A stretch of 64,000 nt of DNA from Ditylenchus dipsaci (GCA_004194705.1 SADC01000335.1:124001-188000), one strand, 5' to 3'. Positions 31,844 to 42,794 are shown, counted from the first letter of the stretch. Translations and numbers: made by a program. Notes: generated from the sequence alone by a model not told the origin.

Positions 31844-32044
31844 CAGGGTGCGCAGATGTCCTGATTTATCAGGAATTTCCTGATTTTTCGATTCAAATCC
31901 TGATTTTTAATCGCCAAAAATCAGGAATTTTCTGTTTTTTTGTTCGAAATCCTGATTTTTGGAGATTTTTTTGTTCGAAATCCTGATTTTTGGAGATTTT
32001 TTGTTCAAAATCCTGATTTTCCGTTTTTTCATCTGCGAACCCTG
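31844..32044. mobile_element. 201-bp hAT-like MITE
   Basis: TIRs CAGGGTGCGCAGATG and CATCTGCGAACCCTG enclose six or so copies of 'aaatcctgatttttggagat' / 'tcaggaattt'. Flanking 8-mers TTTCTAAC and TCTGTAAC agree at 6 of 8 positions, as expected for an aged 8-bp duplication. CAGGG tips with an 8-bp TSD are typical of hAT MITEs. Confidence 0.7.
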
Positions 32045-32333
32045 TCTGTAACCAATCACATTTGCGATGAATTGGCATGATGTAGATTTACAGGATGTAA
32101 CACGAAACTTACTTACTTTTTAATGGCTTTAAACTATTTCAAGTTCGTTTTCGAATTTATGTGTTTTACAGCTCGCCTTTTCTTGCCGATTATTTATTTT
32201 TTGGCATAATATGTCAAGAAAATGTTTTTTGTTAAGTTTGTGATTTGCCTATCTGGTGGTCATTATGCTAATGCACCACAAACTGTGATCAGTACATAAG
32301 AGCAATTTCACATTTTCTATTTAAAAAGCCTTT

Positions 32334-32343
32334 CAATTTTCAG
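32334..32343 (+). promoter_or_regulatory. candidate trans-splice acceptor
   Basis: CAATTTTCAG, 31 bp before the ATG at 32374, with no matching upstream exon. It is of the same type as those at 38060 (+) and 12484 (-). Confidence 0.5.
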
Positions 32344-32373
32344 TTAAAATCACTATCAGTATTATTTTCAAGA

Positions 32374-33069
32374 ATGATGCTTTTTCAAATTATCACCACT
32401 TTGTTATTCTGCGCTTTATTTTTGAAATTACTGATGCTAATATAAACAAAGAAAATGTGGAAGGCAATTTAGAAGGACTCATATACACTATTGCGCATGA
32501 ATACGGTTTCGTGAAACTAGGGCCTATATCTGCACACCAGCTGATCAGTGCTTTGGAACAACTTTTGAAAGAACATTATAATGTGAATGGGATATCCATG
32601 AACTACGAACTATCGCTCAAATACATGGAGCGTGAATTTGTTAAGCAAGCTCATGAGCACGATGGATTAAACAAGCAAGAGCATGACAAATACTTGATTG
32701 ATTTAGAGAAGGGGAATTTAATGGAAAAAGCGGCAGTTTGGACAAAAATTCACAAAGAAAAAATTTGGAATCTTTTATCTTTAAAATTGCTCGAGAATAC
32801 GGTATAGTAGAAAAAAAACTGTGAATGAATTTCAGTTCCTAAATGCCTTGGAAAATCTTTTAACAAAAAAGTATCAAATTGATGTGTTGCCCATGGTCTT
32901 CGAACAGTGGGTTAAAGATTTGGAGAGTAAGTTTGTTGAGCAAGCTCATAAAAACGATGGACTTAAAAAGGAACAGCATGACCAGTACTTGATTGATATA
33001 AAAAAAGCTGATGTTGCGCAAAAAGCAGCATCTTGGACTGATACTCATAACGAGCTTACCCGAAAGTGA
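32374..33069 (+). CDS. secreted protein with an internal ~100-residue duplication
   Basis: Unknown family. A signal peptide (MMLFQIITTLLFCALF) starts at 32374, with an AATTTTCAG acceptor ending at 32343. Two homologous halves follow. Half 1 has NLEGLIYTIAHEYGFV, LEQLLKEHY, FVKQAHEHDGLNKQEHDKYL and EKAAVWTKIH; half 2 has NLESFIFKIAREYGIV, LENLLTKKY, FVEQAHKNDGLKKEQHDQYL and QKAASWTDTH. Identity is about 40-45%, with conserved HDG/NDG, HD.YLID and KAA.WT. Three reading-frame changes separate the parts, each explained by one missing base in a homopolymer: T5 near 32423, A6 near 32757-32763, A8 at 32811-32818. With those, one frame of 232 residues results (696 + 3 bases). It is helix-rich and lacks cysteines in the mature part. 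It is likely a nematode-specific secreted or ligand-binding protein, but I do not recognise it. Confidence 0.7.
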
Positions 33070-33989
33070 AAACAAATTAAGTGAAGAAATATAAGTTGTA
33101 TAACATTTGCATACAAAAAACATCGAAACCTGACCTTTTCACAGTAGTTTAATTAGAGCGATGACCTGTGTTACTTGCTTTCTATATTTAGCCTATTTAT
33201 TTGTATGAAATCTAGTAGTCTATGAAAACAAATGTTTCTGTTGCATAAATAAATGATCGCTGATACAAGTTTATTCAATTTAAATTTGATCAGTTTCTGA
33301 CTTCGCAATATGTAATTGAATGAAACCATCGGAATCAAATATGAAAAATCAACGCACTTATCTTTTTTGTGAACACATATAAAGTCAACAAATCAGTTTC
33401 TACAAAAATGCTTAAAATCCAAGTGTTTCCGAATTTTCAAATTTTTAGTCATTTTTCAAGAACGGATTAGTTTAATAAGCCTTGTCTCAATACTCAGAAT
33501 GTCAAAACTATTTTCGTCGAATGTAGTTTGTAGCTCTTAAACTGCTTTACAACATTATGCTGAAATGACGTTGAAGTGTCAATCTCTGAATTAGACTTTC
33601 GACCATTTAAAGTAATGAAAAAGCTCGTGAAATTTTCAAAATTCTTTTCTCAAAATTCTTTTCTGTCGCTTTTTTTAATCAATTTCGCTTTTTTCGCTTT
33701 TCTAATAAATTTTAATTATTTATTGGATGGAGACGGCACTCTTTAGCATGAAAACCCTGGTTGAGTGTGTAGCGATCAACTGTTTCCGAGAGAGCTGACA
33801 ATGGAACCGGAGTAGGAGCAGCCCTGAATCATTGCAAAATTTATTCAATAACACAAGGTGAATTTGTATAAAATAAACATCCACATGGTGCGGATAGGGG
33901 TAACAATCATCGAAGGCGTCGGTACCAAACCTATTGGACCACCGTACTCACTGGGTAAATTTACTGGGAAGGAATTTGCCCAGCCGGCC

Positions 33990-34412
33990 TATTCAAGGTC
34001 ATACACTATAAGAATAAACTAACTCCTCGCAATCAATGCACACATATCGTCCCTCTTTCTGCTTTTTGTATATTCGGAAATTGGCTTTCTCTCTGAGAGC
34101 TAGCATTTGATTCCCAAATTTTGTCTTCAGTGGTCTTACAAAATTTCATCTAAAAGCAGAAAATAGAAGAGGAAAAATAAAAAATTTACAGGACATCCTA
34201 TTTAGCGAGGTAAGAAACGACAGTGACCTCCTTCGGCATGTCATTGTAGATAGTCCTGATACTGCACTTGTTGTTGTATTGCTGCTTAAAATGTTCGACA
34301 ATGTTCAATGAAAATGTTCGACGACACCACCCACTCTGACTTCTTTGTTCTTGAGTTGCTGAAGCTTTTCCATCACATCGGCGTTAGACCATGAAAAATC
34401 ATTTATCTGAAC
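33990..34412 (-). pseudogene. second MULE transposase fragment
   Basis: On the minus strand, INDFSWSNADVMEKLQQLKN, then VRVGGVVEHF, then QQYNNKCSIRTIYNDMPKE align with the N-terminus of the transposase at 25159 (about 50% identity). Further along, TKFGNQMLALREKANFRIYK and GRYVCIDCEELV match its second and third exons. A ~20-bp internal duplication (gaacattttcattgaacattgtcgaacat) breaks the frame. No TIRs were found; it is an old relative, not a copy of the 24.9-kb element. Confidence 0.7.
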
Positions 34413-34710
34413 ATGACAAAAGATTAACGGAATATTTTACTTTGTTATACTGGGAAATGAAAGATTTACTAAAATAAGAATGAGGAGGTACGAAATGATG
34501 ATCAGCTAATAGTTTCGACGCACATTGGCAAAGAACAACAGAAGATGAAAAGAAAAAAAAATAAACAGATATTGATACAATGCTGAACTAATGGTGATTT
34601 TTTAAGACATTTTTCTTACTTTGTGCCATTTGGCTTAAAGTAACTGAAACGACGCACCAACATAATTCAAGGGACCGGCCGAAATATTATGTTATATAGC
34701 GGACACGCCT

Positions 34711-35262
34711 ATTTCGATGCCGCGCCATTTCGATGCCGGTCGTTTCAATGTCGGGACATTTTGATGCCGCACCAAATCATCCTGCCACAAGAAAGTAATA
34801 GGGTGGCCGGCAACCCTATCCCAGGAGCTACTGAACCTTACCTAGCCGAACGCTGCAAGCTAGTGTGGGTACTTCTCGCGACAGGTGGAAACCGCCCGAA
34901 TGGCCTAAAATATGAAGTGAGGTTAAATTTAAAAGCGAACCATGATATCATACGTGGAAGTGTGCGAGGAACTTGGTTTGATAAGACGAAATTTAAGGTT
35001 TTTTTGAGGCCCATCCTAGAGGCCCGTACTTAAGTGGGTACTACCTGGTCAGGTGGATATCCACCAGGAAAAATTTGGCCTAATAAGACCAAAATCCCGA
35101 TTTTAAGCTTACTTTTGATAGTATCGCTTATTCCATTTTTTCGCTGAATATATTAATGAGGTAGGAAGAGTTTGGTGCGGCACCAAAATGTCCCGCATCG
35201 AAACGGCCGGCATCGAAAGGGCCGGCATCGAAACGGGTGCGGCATCGAAATATCATGCACCG
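34711..35262. mobile_element. MITE with 'tttcgatgccgg' repeats in its arms
   Basis: The left arm (34711-34785: atttcgatgccgcgccattt ... gggacattttgatgccgcac) and the right arm (35171-35260) form an inverted pair of about 80 bp, each holding four copies of a ~16-bp (g)tttcgatgccg word. Flanks on both sides are 'ttatatag' motifs of the surrounding pogo-like DNA, so it is nested there. The middle is unremarkable. Confidence 0.7.
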
Positions 35263-35464
35263 GTTATATAGGGTAATGTTATGTAGTGTTTTATGTTAAC
35301 TAGAGTTTCTTTTCTCAAACACTTCTAAAATTATGTTATATAGAGTTTCTTACCAAATAGCTTCATTGACCAACAATAACATTCAATATTCAAACAAACG
35401 ATCAGTGGCTAACAGTAAATTAATAAAAGGTGTCTTTTGTTTTTTGTTTTTTTTTCAGGCGTTC

Positions 35465-35985
35465 CTGGGCCGTCGGTAAGATGGAGGACGGCTAGAAGAC
35501 CCTGAGTGAGGCGGTTGCATCTCTTCTGGTAACTGACTGCACTGGCTCTTCTTCGATCACTATCACTTCAGTGTCACTGAAACAAAAAAGCAATAAAAGC
35601 AAAATAATCCAAGCATTGTCCGCTCGCTCTGGCTCTTCTGCATACGCTTTTGAGGCGTACGCCACGATTTCTGCCATAGTTCGTGTTCTACCGCGAGGTT
35701 CACAATAAAGAATTTCGAAAAAAGGACATTTGGGTGAAAAAAAAAACAATTTTATTTCATTTTATCTAGTGCTTATTGCTTTTTTGGAGCGAAAAAAAAA
35801 AGATTTTGACTAAAAACTTCAAAAATAAAAAAGATTTTGGGTGCCGAAAAAAGGACAAATCTTTTTAAAAAGGATGATTACAAACCCTGTTCTACCGGTT
35901 GCCAGCTGATCGTCTACCACCAAAAAGTCGTCGAAAGCTGCTTTCATCAGCTCCATTGCGTCCAGCTTGGCCCACACAACAGCAG
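35465..35985 (-). pseudogene. pogo/Tigger-like transposase C-terminus, interrupted
   Basis: The minus strand reads WAKLDAMELMKAAFDDFLVV, DDQLATGRT, then (after a 196-bp insertion) TMAEIVAYASKAYAEEPERA, then SDTEVIVIEEEPVQSVTRRD. The acidic run followed by a short helix is like the C-terminal tail of Tigger-type (CENP-B-related) transposases. The catalytic domain is absent. Context agrees: a TA-flanked CAGTCGACTC end lies at 36461. Confidence 0.5.
35694..35889. mobile_element. 196-bp hAT-like MITE inside the transposase relic
   Basis: Exact 8-bp duplication TTCTACCG (35686-35693 and 35890-35897). Tips are CGAGGTTCACAAT at the left and, in reverse, CAGGGTTTGTAAT at the right (about 60% match). 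The interior is A/T-rich with three 'aaaaaggaca' words. Removing it rejoins the flanking transposase frame. Confidence 0.75.
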
Positions 35986-36201
35986 CAAAACAGAAAAATT
36001 GAAAAATTATGAATGGTTTTAGGAGATTATGTTATATAGAGATGCCATCTATGGACTGAGGGACGAGAAAACTTATGTTATTATGAGTCTTATGTTACGT
36101 AGAATTATATTATATAGAGAGTTCATTTGGCTAATTTAGGAGCGACCGACCAAATCTTTTCCAGGATTATGTTATGAGGTGTTTTTTGTTATGTAGACTT
36201 A

Positions 36202-36438
36202 CCGTATAACCTCTATTAAACGGGCATGCCCGTTTAATTTTCAACCCCTAAAAAATGGAAAAAAAAATATTTTGAGATTTTTGGGTACTCAAAAAAATCT
36301 AAAAAGCGGAATCAACTAAGATCGAGGTGATCAAGAAAACGCGAAAAACAGATTTGCAAAAATTTTTTTTGCGCTGAGATATAGGTCCTTGAGGGTGCCC
36401 GTTTATTGGAGGGTGTCCGTTTAATAGAGGTTTTACGG
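36202..36438 (+). mobile_element. CCGTA-family MITE, 237 bp
   Basis: Flanked by TA (36200-36201, 36439-36440), with TIRs CCGTATAACCTCTATTAAAC and their complement (gtttaatagaggttttacgg). The internal core 'gatttttgggtactcaaaaa', 'aagcggaatca', 'aacgcgaaaaacagatttgc', 'agatataggtccttgaggg' is shared with 51026-51270, although the TIR words differ. It is nested in the pogo-like region. Confidence 0.85.
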
Positions 36439-36439
36439 T

Positions 36440-36463
36440 ATGTTATATAGAGAGTCGACTGTA
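36440..36463 (-). mobile_element. right end of a pogo-like element
   Basis: 'tgttatatagagagtcgactg' followed by TA. Repeated 'ttatgttatatagag' words occur upstream at 34689, 35330, 36029 and 36105, so the parent element spans roughly 34.69-36.46 kb. Its left end was not found. Confidence 0.5.
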
Positions 36464-36945
36464 TATTAATCTTGATTATGTCATGAAAAGCTTTACAACT
36501 ATACTAAAAAACTAGTGCTGATTTCATTATGACATGCAAAGATTCTGTATCTAATTTGAAAAAGTTGGTTGAGCTTGATTATGTCTTATAAAGATTTTAC
36601 AACAAACCTAAAAATAGAATAGCGCTGATTGTAGGCAGAGAATATGCAGAGGGACTCTAAACGAAAAATACAATGCTTGCTTTGCTGTCTGATAATTTCA
36701 TATTAGAATGCTGACAGCTATACTTAGCGATGGATACCTTTTAAGCTACGGTAGGTCAGATCATTAGCAAAGTATGGACTGCTTACTTTGCTGCTATAAA
36801 ATTTTGTATTTAGCGCGTTCTGACTTTTTCTCCAAATCGGTAATTTGAATGCCATCTATTTATTTCTAATACCTCTAAAAAAGTTTGAGATAATATTTCA
36901 GGTGTTCGGCTATTTCTCAGGCGTGCTGGGTACAACCAGACTGGT

Positions 36946-37035
36946 TTTTTATTTAGCTAACTATTGTGTTTGCATCAACAAGATCTAGCCCTGTTTTTCA
37001 CTTGTGAAACCAACATGCAGCTCGCATTGTAAACT
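36946..37035 (+). pseudogene. broken copy of the 38-kb gene's first exon part
   Basis: 'ttatttagctaactattgtg ... tctagccctgtttttcactt ... caacatgcagctcgcattg' is about 80% identical to 38087-38160 (signal peptide and first mature residues of the gene at 38065). It then runs into stops and loses similarity: a local duplication remnant 1.1 kb upstream. Confidence 0.65.
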
Positions 37036-38053
37036 ATGGTAACAATAAATTTGTCCTAGTGTAATACTGAAATTTTATAGCTAGAATTTTATCGTTCTGA
37101 ATATTGGAAGCGGAGTATTTTCACTACTTTTTTAAACATTATTAACCCATATTGAAAATATATCTGGCGCAGTTTTTCTCCAAGCACTTGTCAAGTCATT
37201 TTATTTTTATTTTTTTTCCTCCAAGCTTATTTTTATGGAATTCTTTTTGTTAATTTAAAAAAAAATATTTCAAAAAATGTCCTAATCTATATGATGTGTG
37301 AAGTGAATGATGTGGGCATTGAGTGCAGAAAATCGATATATGGCAAGATACCTCACATCACTCTCAGTCAAAAAGCCTTTGTTGAATTTTTTTTCTCAAA
37401 CTAATAAGAAAATGATATGCTTTTTGCATGAATAAGAAAAACTCACCTTTTCTTACATTATTCTCACTTTTTTACATTAATAAATTTTGGCCAGTTGAAT
37501 TGAATCTACTCATTTGTCATATTCTAAACTATTACTGCGAGAAGTCCTATTAAAGTGCTATAAAATTTCGATCTAACAACATGGTCCAAAGTAACCAACT
37601 GACAATTTAACGACAATTTCCAAAAAGGTCGAATTCACAGTAAAAAATGAGAAAGAAAAGTTTTTTGATTATACACTGGTGGACAAAGAGTTTGTAACGG
37701 ATTTTTAAAAACCTTATCTTTCACCAAAATCGCATCATATCTATTTTTCATATCTCTTTCTCTTTTTTCTTATTCCATATTAGACTTAGCTTGATTATTT
37801 TGAATAAGTCACTATTTACTTCCAAACATTTGTCAAGTCATTTTGGAAAGTTGTCGAGTGTTTTCACCACTTATTTGGTCACTCTATATGTTCTTTCAAA
37901 AAAGAATGAGTAAATTCTTTTAAAATACGCTAAGGACTTTTAGGACACCTGTTACTACAGGATGGCACCCTATCACGGAAAATGTGATAGTTTAATAGTG
38001 ACAAGCATGACAATGAGAAATAAAATTATTAAAAAAAAAATTTATTTTACAAA

Positions 38054-38060
38054 TTTTCAG
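38054..38060 (+). promoter_or_regulatory. trans-splice acceptor
   Basis: TTTTCAG followed after ACAA by ATG (38065). This is the standard nematode SL addition site and fixes the start. Confidence 0.65.
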
Positions 38061-38064
38061 ACAA

Positions 38065-38612
38065 ATGATTAAATTTTTATTTCGCTAACTATTTTGTCAA
38101 TATCCACAAAAGCTAGCCCTATTTCTAACTTGTCAAACCAATATGCAGCTCACATTGAAGACTTTTATCAGAAACTTAAAAACTTAAGCTTCGAAACAAA
38201 TGTATCGAAGGCACCCAAAGAAGAAGGTGGCCTCCCTTTAGACGCCTACATTCAAGATATCGAAAAAGCTGTTAAACTGTACGATGACCTTGTCCAGCTG
38301 TATAAGGATTTGGAAAATACAGACTTCTCTGTGAGCGAGCTAAATCGAAAAAATGCTTTGAAAAACAAATCTAAAAGCCTAATATCTCAAACCATTGAAA
38401 AAATAATTGTGAATGTAATGCCGAAAATAAATGAATCAATAAAAAACGAGATCAACTACACACAGTCTGGTATCAGATATTCTGCCAACATTGACTGGAA
38501 TGAAATTGGCAAAATTGAGCAAAAAAATGTAGAACTAGTAAAGAAGTGCATCAAGCGCATGGAAGAAGTGTGTGATCAGCCTGCATGGGTTGATTCACAG
38601 TATGATTTTTAA
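38065..38612 (+). CDS. secreted helical protein of unknown family
   Basis: Starts at ATG 38065, 4 bp after a TTTTCAG acceptor. As given, the frame stops after MIKFLFR. One extra T in the T5 run at about 38074-38078 gives an excellent signal peptide (MIKFFISLTILSISTKAS) joined to a 172-codon open frame, 182 residues in all. The mature part is helix-prone and charged (DAYIQDIEKAVKLYDDLVQL, NVELVKKCIKRMEEVC), with two cysteines near the C-terminus, and ends VDSQYDF. No known domain is recognised. It is single-exon. A broken copy lies at 36946. It is likely exported; its role is unknown. Confidence 0.72.
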
Positions 38613-38619
38613 AAAAAGA

Positions 38620-39540
38620 GTCGTTCGGCTTGACCAGTAGATGCTTTTAAAATTTAAAATTAAAAAAAAAGAAAAAAAAAATGATCGCAATAAAATTTTC
38701 CTGAATTTTGACTCACAAATTCTAAAATTTAGAAACCTCCACTAAGGATGACTTATCTGACTTGCTAAAGCTATGACCTGTTAGTATCGATATATGTATT
38801 TTTTAATATTTAATGAAAAGAAAAACTTTTTCTTATATTTTTGGCGTGAAAATGCTTTCGATACAAAAAATTGAAAGTGCGATTGTTCTAAATTAAAATA
38901 ATGATTTCACCGGTTTTTTTCAAGAAACCTTTCCATTTCAACACTTGAAAAACAAAATTCAAATAACCTGACACCTTATGAAAAAAGGTGTTTGTTATAA
39001 GAATTGGTTTTTTAAGTGTCAAAAATTCAACGGTTTTTCAGATTCTAGTTGGAAACGAACTCTAAGGGTTGTCGGGTTATTGGCGCTCGAATCTTTATTC
39101 GAAACAGATTTTTTTAATACATACAGTGTGTCTGAAAAGTTCGTGGAAAAAACTTTAGGCATTTTTTTTAAAACAAAATTTATTGAACAGATCCAAATAT
39201 GTAGGGTAGCTTCATTCTTCTTTCTCTCTCGATTAATGTATAAAAACTTGCTTGTGTGATTTTGAAAAACTCAGCATTTTGCTCCAAACACTTGTGAGGT
39301 CATTTCGAGAAGTTGACGACCTTTTTGAAAACCTGAGCTGGTCTAACGTTTTTTTGAGTTTAATTGAGTTTTATTCAGAAACATCTCAGCACCATATTGT
39401 AGCACAGTTCAAGAGCTACCGTACCCATTTTACAGAATGAATTATGAAAATTATGGATCTTGAAATATGGCCTTTTGAAAATTTCAATTAGTTGAAAAAA
39501 ATGACAGAAATCGGAAAAGATTGGAATAACTCAGATTTTT
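38620..39540. other. no gene; local repeats
   Basis: Small frames at 38978-39259 and 39252-39440 lack motifs. Words such as 'cacttgt(g/c)a(g/a)gtcattt' recur at 37183, 37835, 39288 and 40514, suggesting an old dispersed repeat around the secreted gene. Confidence 0.4.
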
Positions 39541-39546
39541 CAATAA

Positions 39547-39960
39547 CAGTCAACCCCCGCTATAGTGACAACTAGCTATAGGAACACCTTTGCTATAGTG
39601 ACACCTTGCTGACGATTTGGTTTGTTTTGTCTAAAATGCCTTAGACTAAACCCCGGTATAGTGACACCCGGATATAGTGACACCCCTGGGCCAGTCCCAA
39701 TAAAGAAAAATACCCTCGATATAGTGACACATGTCATGTATAGTGAATTAAATCTGCTTTTTCTAAGTTTTTGAAAGATACATTTTTTCAAATTTTTTTT
39801 CAGCCCTCGGTTAAGGTTGGTTTTGTCTAAAATGCCTTAGACTAAACCCCCGGTATAGTGACACCCTGATATAGTGACACCCCTGGGCCAGTTCCAATAA
39901 AGAAAAATACCCTCGATATAGTGACACATGTCATGTATAGTGAATTAAATCTGCTTTTTC
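39547..39960. repeat. pogo-like tip plus 'tatagtgacacc' word repeats
   Basis: Begins CAGTCAACCCCCGCTATAGT. Then about ten copies of 'c(g/t)atatagtgacacc' follow, and a ~185-bp unit (gtctaaaatgccttagacta ... ctcgatatagtgacacatgt ... aatctgctttttct) is tandemly duplicated (39630-39765 and 39826-39962). The right tip was not identified. Confidence 0.6.
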
Positions 39961-41203
39961 TATGTTATTTCAAATCTTTTGATATATAAACACGAAAACA
40001 CGGGCAGAAAGAAGTTAAAAGCGGGCAGAAAAAAGCCAAACGTGGGCAAAACTTCTTGTCCAATACCGAGCTGCGAATAACTGCACCTTAGATCCCAGTG
40101 TCGATGTCTCAATTATTTTAACCCGTCATTATTAAAATTCGTCTAAAATTATATCTTGCTGATTGCAAACATCTGGCAAATCTACTATTTGAGCTGTACA
40201 GTCATACCTAAATTTAACGGGCTCGGTTTGGTCGGATTTGACTGACCAGGAAACCTCAAGTACTGTTTTTTTTCAAAAAGTTCGTTGAGAGATTTTTCGC
40301 AGATCCTTGCAAGCACCTCGAAGTTATGTGCTGCCAATATCTCCATGTCATTTGAAATTTATGGACAAAGGCCCAGGATCCTGGATTCCAAAATTTGTAT
40401 GTCCATGTTGGCGTACTCGATAAAAACATTTTAGTTTTTCATAGTTACACACGTTCTTTATACCATCGTGTAGCTCAGAGGGAATTTTTCTCACTTTTTC
40501 GCATTTTCTTTGCACTTGTGAGATCATTTTAAGAATTTATTTTCATCATTTAAAGGCATACTAGCGCGTTACACAGTAATTAAGCGTGCACCAGCAATCT
40601 ATTTCTCTTTTTACTATTTTATATGAGCGTTCTACCTAATCCGATAAAAGTTTTCTGTCCAGTTTTTAAAAGTAGGATATGGTCATAAATATCAGATTTG
40701 AGTTGAATCGACTGAAAACAAGGATCATTTTTGGAAAATTGCTGTCCTCCCTATCTTAGCATCATGTTGTAGCCCAGATCATGATCTATATAATTTTTAA
40801 ATATCTAAATGTTGAAATATGGTTTTTCGAAAAAAAATCAGTTCGTTGAAAAAATGACCGAAATCCGAAAAAGTTGATTTGGTCATTTCTTAAAGAATTT
40901 TTTTTCAAATAACCATATCATACTCAGATTTCAAAAACTATTCTGTCAAACGAGTTTCGTAGCTCAAGAGATGAGCTACGACACGATGCTCATGGTTACT
41001 GTAATGATTAAAATTGAATTCAACTTCCTGAAGTGGCTTTTGCGTTTTTTGGTCCAAAATGAAGTTGCAGAAGGTTCCATGCCATTTATTTTGAAAAGTT
41101 TTACGAATGTGTAGGAATAATTGGGGTCGCTGATTCCGAATATGGCGTCAAAAAAGTCTAATTACCTCCACAACTGGTCAAACAAGCCAAAAAATAGCAT
41201 GCT

Positions 41204-41282
41204 ACCAAGTGGGATTGAACCTTCCACACCATTTTGGGCCAAAAACACAAACGCTAACCCACTGCGCCATGGAGGCCATTTT
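41204..41282 (-). repeat. tRNA-like sequence (SINE head or pseudo-tRNA)
   Basis: The minus strand carries a good A box (TGGCGCAGTGGGTTAGCG) and B box (GGTTCAATCCC) at about the right spacing, starting ggcctcca. The acceptor arms (ggcctcc / ggtagca) do not pair, so it is not a working tRNA. Most likely it is the head of a tRNA-derived SINE or a decayed tRNA. Confidence 0.55.
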
Positions 41283-41483
41283 TCAAAACTAAGTACCTAA
41301 CACACCCCCCCTGTTTCGAAAAAGGTATTCAAGGCTACAAAATGACATATCAATTTCTATGAGTGATAAGATAAAATAAAAGTGTTTAGCATTCAAATTC
41401 CGTCAGGAACTTATAGGTCGCCCGTTAGATCAGAAAGTTTGCTCTGAAAAAATTGATGTGGTCAGTTTGGATTTGTGCAAATA

Positions 41484-42742
41484 CAGTCCACTCTCGATAC
41501 AGTGTAGTGCGCGGGGACTGGAAAAATATACACTATATCGAGAGTACACTATATCGAGAGTACACTATATCGAAGGTTTCCCAACAAAGCAGTCAATGTT
41601 GTACACTATATCGAGAGTTTTCGCCTTAATGACCTGAACCCCAAATCAAAAAGATATTTTATTCGACAAAAATAATAATGGTACCATGTGAGAAATGAAT
41701 TAACGATTAGACGAGAAGTAACTGGTCATTTTTGATGTACATTTATGGCTTGTTCACGTTGTTCGAGTTGGTGTTAGAGTTCGAGTTCGGGTAAGAGGTG
41801 TTCATGTACTCAAAAATCCGAACTCTAACTCTAACTCGAAGGTGTTCACGTACATCGAGTTAGAGTTCGAGGTCGCGCTTGAACGTGCTTATATATAGCT
41901 CAGATGGCTCAGAATTTCGCCCCTGAGCGGTCAAAAGCCACTGAAAGTTAGTTTTCAGGCCGTTTACTGCAAGGAAATCCGAGTTATATGCATCATCACC
42001 TTCAAATTCGACCTCGAGCTCGAGTACGTCAACACCCTCGAGTTAGAGTTCGAGTTCAGATCAGAGGTGTTCACATAATCAAAAACCCGAACTCTAACTC
42101 GAACTCTGACTCTAACTCGAACAACGTAAACAAGCCATTACATTATCATGTTTCTGTTTTTCGCCTCTCTTCGTAAAAATATTCTTCTGATGCATCGGCA
42201 AAACTAAGCACCGCATGATCATCAGAATGCTGTTTATATAATTACTGGCAAAATCAAACGCTCTTTAAGCTTTCAACCGTCTCTTAATTGTTTCACCTTC
42301 ACTGCCCTTCACTACATTTATTTTCGGTTCTTTTAACCTCGGCAAAAAAGATCCAAGAATTCAATTGTAGCTCATCATACCCTCTTATTAATGAATTTGG
42401 CGCTTTTATTTTTGGCAACTTCCATTACTGATTTCTTCTAGTTCAAAGTAATCAAACCGCACTCTTTTTCAGTACTTATTGCTCTATTGCAAAAAACAGA
42501 TAAATTTACATTTAGAGACAGCAATTTCAATAAAATTAGAAAATATACACTTTATCGAGAGCTGTTTTCTTTGTCGGGACCGCAAAAAATATACACTATA
42601 TCGAGAGTTACACTGTATCGAGAGTGCACTATATCGAAGGTATGGTTCCTTATGTTTTAAATTAACCAACCAAGTCGTAAAAAACATACACTGTATCGAG
42701 AGTTACACTATATCGAGAGTGCACTATATCGAGAGTAGACTG
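41484..42742. mobile_element. pogo-like nonautonomous element, 1,259 bp
   Basis: TA-flanked (41482-41483; 42743-42744), with inverted tips CAGTCCACTCTCGATACAGT and actatatcgagagtagactg. Each end carries four or five extra copies of a 'tacactatatcgagagt' word (41525-41620; 42586-42735). It contains a second element (41746-42137). No transposase is visible. A CAGT tip with a TA duplication points to the pogo/Tigger branch of Tc1-mariner. Confidence 0.72.
41746..42137. mobile_element. PIF/Harbinger-like MITE, 392 bp
   Basis: Flanked by TTA on both sides (41743-41745; 42138-42140). The TIRs start TGGCTTGTTCACGTTGTTCG and continue with tandem 'gagtt(a/c)gagtt' words, mirrored at the right (aactctgactctaactcg ... 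aacaagcca). A 3-bp TTA target and a GGCTTGTT-type tip fit PIF/Harbinger. It is nested in the pogo-like element at 41484. Confidence 0.75.
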
Positions 42743-42794
42743 TACCCCCCAAAGTCAAAATTTAAAAGTGTCTAAAACTCAATTTTTTATTCAC

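Noticed and set aside
41204..41282. Functional tRNA gene
   Set aside because: Good A and B boxes, but the acceptor arms do not pair and the T stem is poor.
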